Positions 6,901-9,362 of a stretch of 9,362 bases of DNA are shown one piece after another. Position numbers and translations under genes: made by a program. The DNA is taken from contig DMPF01000226.1 of assembly GCA_003456095.1 (NCBI GenBank), forward strand, positions 538 through 9,899, written 5' to 3'. How positions within the stretch are numbered: the stretch's first letter is position 1; each line of letters opens with the position of its first letter. The notes beneath the pieces are model-generated. The model was given only the letters and a program-made list of their open reading frames with translations, was not told the DNA's origin and did no database searches. Source of the DNA: Bacillota bacterium. Lineage in GTDB: Bacteria; Bacillota; Dethiobacteria; DTU022; UBA8154.

Positions 6901-7398
6901 GGACAACCGATGTGTTTTATGAGGCTGGAGGATCTAACGGGAGAGGTGGAGGTGATTATTTTCAGCGATCTCTACGAACAGCACCAGCATGAACTGAAGG
7001 AGGACAGGGTGATCCTTGTCAGCGGTCAAACTGATCATAAGGAAGAGGAGATGGTAAAAATAATCGCCAAGGATATAACCTTCCTGCCCCATGAACCGCG
7101 GCAATGCTGTATTCGCATTGATGAAGCCCGGCCGTTGCGCGAATTGAACGATCTGCGCGATCTGCTTCTATCCTACCATGGGGGGATGCCTGTCTACCTT
7201 TTTTTCAACCGGAATGGCAAACTGTTGCTGACAGGGCAGAACTACTGGGTGAGGGAGGACGAAAACCTGTGCGACAAAATCGAGGAACTTTTTGGTCCTG
7301 GCTGCGTAAGTATAAGTGCCGCCGGCGGGCAATTTCCCGGATTGGATAGTCAAGGCCTCCAGCCTGCGTTTGAAAAATCACCGGAAAGCGAATACTGA
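3913..7398 (+). CDS. dnaE: DNA polymerase III alpha subunit (DnaE type)
   Basis: An 1161-residue C-family replicative polymerase. In Firmicutes DnaE extends RNA primers and works with PolC at the fork. Order: PHP domain 1-270 with HLHCHTE (4-10), TDH (38-40), CE (64-65), HH (85-86), Cys136 and NDVH (203-206); polymerase core with GPGRGSAAGS (355-364), PDIDIDF (396-402) holding catalytic Asp399 and Asp401, the third catalytic Asp at 550 in KMDFLGLR, SRHSSTHAAG (501-510), YRPGPM (631-636) and FNKSHAAAY (742-750); helix-hairpin-helix region about 790-870; OB fold about 978-1055; C-terminal Firmicutes-type tail. Starts at GTG with GGAGGG 6 nt upstream. Full length, no frameshift or intein. First gene of a likely dnaE-pfkA-pyk operon, divergent from carB. 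The PHP metal ligands appear intact, which fits a DnaE keeping metal-dependent nuclease capacity. Family assignment is secure; nuclease activity is inferred. Confidence 0.97.
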   Translation: MFVHLHCHTEYSLLDGAARVSAIIDRAHLLGMPAVAITDHGVMFGAIEFYKAARKKGIKPLIGCEVYVAPRSRFDREARRDDHPHHLVLLARNMQGYRNLCKLVTLAFMEGFYYKPRVDKELLERCSEGLTALSACRAGEIPDLLLRGEEAKAFTAAKWYRDLFGEDYFYLELQDQGLPEQEGLNYKLLNLAERTGIPLVATNDVHYLRRDDASAHDVLLCIQTQKTVEDQSRLKFGGDGFYFKSSEEMEEAFAAFPKDVLENTLKIAAASALEFDFNTIHLPSCTIPADYKSPEAYLKALCDAGLHKRYNTPEPHLKQRLDYELGVINQMGFAGYFLVVWDFVRFARERHIPVGPGRGSAAGSLVAYALGITNIDPIRYGLLFERFLNPERVSMPDIDIDFCYGRRDEVIRYVVEKYGEERVAQIITFGTMAARLAVRDVGRALGFTYGEVDRIAKMIPLELQMTIDRALEMNKDLNELYQSDMRYQSLIDTSRRIEGLSRHSSTHAAGVVIAGGPLVEHVPLLKTSDGVVVTQFPMAALEELGLLKMDFLGLRTLTIMDEAVRQVNRQRDSAEPLSLEHIPLDDSRTFALLTQGETAGVFQLESSGMRSALRELKPTRFEDIIAVVALYRPGPMEQIPIFIESKHGTRAIKYPHKELETVLNETYGVMVYQEQIMEVAARMAGFTLGQADLLRRAIGKKKKEILDEQRIIFVEGVERKGYGRKLGDELYDLIVKFASYGFNKSHAAAYALIAYQTAYLKANYPVAFMAALLTGVISSSEKVSLYIADCRRQGIEILPPDVNESELNFTVVGENRIRFGLEAIKNVGRGTIESIIETRQREGRFSSLHDFCRKVRGCNRKVVESLIKSGAFDSLGGYRSQYLNIMEKALAYGQRVAKERQNGQISVFSYLDERAIGDSDDDLLPLIPEFSAREKLALEKEMVGLYITGHPLDQYTIVMENLNCVLPVAELAEGGDRRPVTVAGMVTALRRIYTKKGQPMCFMRLEDLTGEVEVIIFSDLYEQHQHELKEDRVILVSGQTDHKEEEMVKIIAKDITFLPHEPRQCCIRIDEARPLRELNDLRDLLLSYHGGMPVYLFFNRNGKLLLTGQNYWVREDENLCDKIEELFGPGCVSISAAGGQFPGLDSQGLQPAFEKSPESEY

Positions 7399-7449
7399 TT
7401 ATTAATCGGCTAACCCCAGGCCTCGTTTACTGAATACCAGGATCTGGAT

Positions 7450-7454
7450 GGAGG
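7450..7454 (+). promoter_or_regulatory. pfkA ribosome-binding site
   Basis: GGAGG lies 12 nt before the pfkA ATG, a rather long spacing filled by the AT-rich AATTAATTAATC. The 68-bp dnaE-pfkA gap holds no hairpin followed by a T run, only a weak CCAG-GAT-CTGG fold (7439-7449), so transcription probably continues from dnaE. Confidence 0.7.
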
Positions 7455-7460
7455 AATTAA

Positions 7461-8426
<966 letters not shown>

Positions 8427-8438
8427 ATTAAAAGGTAA

Positions 8439-8455
8439 GGGAAGGTGATCCTCCC
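8439..8455 (+). promoter_or_regulatory. pyk translation-start region with extended anti-SD match in a small hairpin
   Basis: AGGTGATCC (8443-8451) is an exact complement of nine bases at the 16S rRNA 3' end (GGAUCACCU), extended upstream with one mismatch in place of the classical GGAGG. It occupies the loop of a possible four-pair stem, GGGA (8439-8442) with TCCC (8452-8455), directly before the ATG at 8456. The complementarity is seen; the effect on translation is inferred. Confidence 0.5.
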
Positions 8456-9362
8456 ATGCGCCGCACCAAAATTGTCTGTACCATCGGTCCGGCAACAGCG
8501 GAGTTTGGCATAATCAAAGAGCTTATGGTCAGCGGGATGGATGTGGCCAGGCTTAATTTCTCCCACGGCACCCTGGCGGAACACGGGAAAAGGCTTATAC
8601 ATCTGCGTGAAGCCTGCAGGCAGACGGGGAAAAGGGTGGGTATCCTCATGGATACGCGCGGCCCGGAGGTTCGTTTGGGCAGTTTCCGGGGGGGTGAGGT
8701 GGAGCTTAAAGAAGGGACCGGCTTCACCCTGACGACCGAGGATGTGGAGGGAGATTACCGCAGGGTAAGCGTCAGCTATAAGGACCTCCCCGGTTACCTC
8801 ACGCCGGGAGCACGTATCTTGATTGACGATGGCATCGTTGCGCTTATTGTGGAAAAAATTATAGACACGGAGATAATCTGCTGCGTGGAACATGGCGGTA
8901 CCCTTGCCTCTCGTAAAAGCATCAATCTGCCCGGCATCAATATCAACCTTCCCGTTTTGTCATCCGAAGATGAGCGTGACATAGGTTTTGCCCTGGAACA
9001 GGATGCCGATTTTCTGGCTGTCTCTTTCATCCGGAGCGCCTCAGATGTCATTGCGATCCGGCAGTTTGTGGAAGAGCGTAAGGGCATAATCAAAATTATT
9101 GCCAAAATTGAAAACGAAGCAGGGGTAATAAATTTCTCCGAGATCCTGGAGGTGGCTGACGGGATTATGGTTGCCAGGGGGGATCTGGGAGTGGAGATTC
9201 CTGCTGAGGATGTGCCCCTGGTGCAAAAAAAGGTTATTGCCGCCTGCAATAGAGCGGGCAAGCCGGTGATCACAGCTACGCAGATGCTGGACTCCATGAT
9301 CCGTCATCCCCGGCCTACACGGGCGGAAGCAAGTGACGTGGCAAACGCTATTTTTGACGGCA
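8456..9362 (+). CDS. pyk: Pyruvate kinase, N-terminal 302 residues (cut by window edge)
   Basis: Transfers phosphate from phosphoenolpyruvate to ADP, giving pyruvate and ATP, the last step of glycolysis. The frame is open from ATG 8456 to the right edge. Visible: [13 protein letters not shown] at the N-terminus; ARLNFSHG (31-38) with Arg32, Asn34 and Ser36; DTRGPE (66-71); the mobile B domain about 72-165; the active-site signature [11 protein letters not shown] (214-224) with Lys217 and metal ligand Glu219; RGDLGVE (241-247) with Asp243; and TATQMLDSM (273-281) with Thr275. Glu71 in the GPE motif is the residue typical of potassium-dependent pyruvate kinases. The catalytic A and B domains are nearly all present; the C-terminal effector domain, and any PEP-utiliser tail as in Bacillus PykA, lie beyond the edge. 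Starts 29 bp after pfkA, so translation and transcription are probably coupled to it. Confidence 0.96.
   Translation, partial: MRRTKIVCTIGPATAEFGIIKELMVSGMDVARLNFSHGTLAEHGKRLIHLREACRQTGKRVGILMDTRGPEVRLGSFRGGEVELKEGTGFTLTTEDVEGDYRRVSVSYKDLPGYLTPGARILIDDGIVALIVEKIIDTEIICCVEHGGTLASRKSINLPGININLPVLSSEDERDIGFALEQDADFLAVSFIRSASDVIAIRQFVEERKGIIKIIAKIENEAGVINFSEILEVADGIMVARGDLGVEIPAEDVPLVQKKVIAACNRAGKPVITATQMLDSMIRHPRPTRAEASDVANAIFDG

Overview
The window looks like chromosomal DNA from a Gram-positive, Clostridia/Peptococcia-type bacterium. Base composition is roughly balanced by eye. The evidence is strong purine-rich Shine-Dalgarno sites (AGGAGG, GGAGGG), a PHP-containing DnaE polymerase of the Firmicutes type, and the gene order dnaE-pfkA-pyk. 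Assignment below class level is not supported from sequence alone.

Layout, left to right. Bases 1-178 (minus strand) hold the first 59 codons of an insertion-sequence transposase that runs off the left edge. Its start lies in a large imperfect inverted repeat (182-246). Bases 247-473 contain no gene. Bases 474-3725 (minus) encode a complete carbamoyl-phosphate synthase large subunit (carB). Bases 3726-3912 are a divergent intergenic region. It holds an extended -10 promoter for carB, a possible shared -10 serving dnaE, a short leader stem touching the carB ribosome site, and a near-perfect 16-bp direct repeat before dnaE. Bases 3913-7398 (plus) encode DNA polymerase III alpha subunit (dnaE), 7467-8426 a 6-phosphofructokinase (pfkA), and 8456-9362 the first 302 codons of pyruvate kinase (pyk), cut by the right edge.

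How the genes work together. dnaE, pfkA and pyk are co-directional with gaps of 68 and 29 bp and no visible terminator, so they are probably one transcription unit joining the replication polymerase to two key control enzymes of glycolysis. carB points the other way and is not accompanied by carA on either side within the window. Its product makes carbamoyl phosphate for pyrimidines and arginine and needs a CarA glutaminase encoded elsewhere. Transcription leaving carB would run into the transposase.

No undescribed multi-gene system is visible; the coding content is housekeeping. The points most worth checking are the transposase ribosome-site stem, the carB leader/start-site arrangement, the symmetric -10 between carB and dnaE, the repeat upstream of dnaE, and the dnaE-glycolysis linkage.
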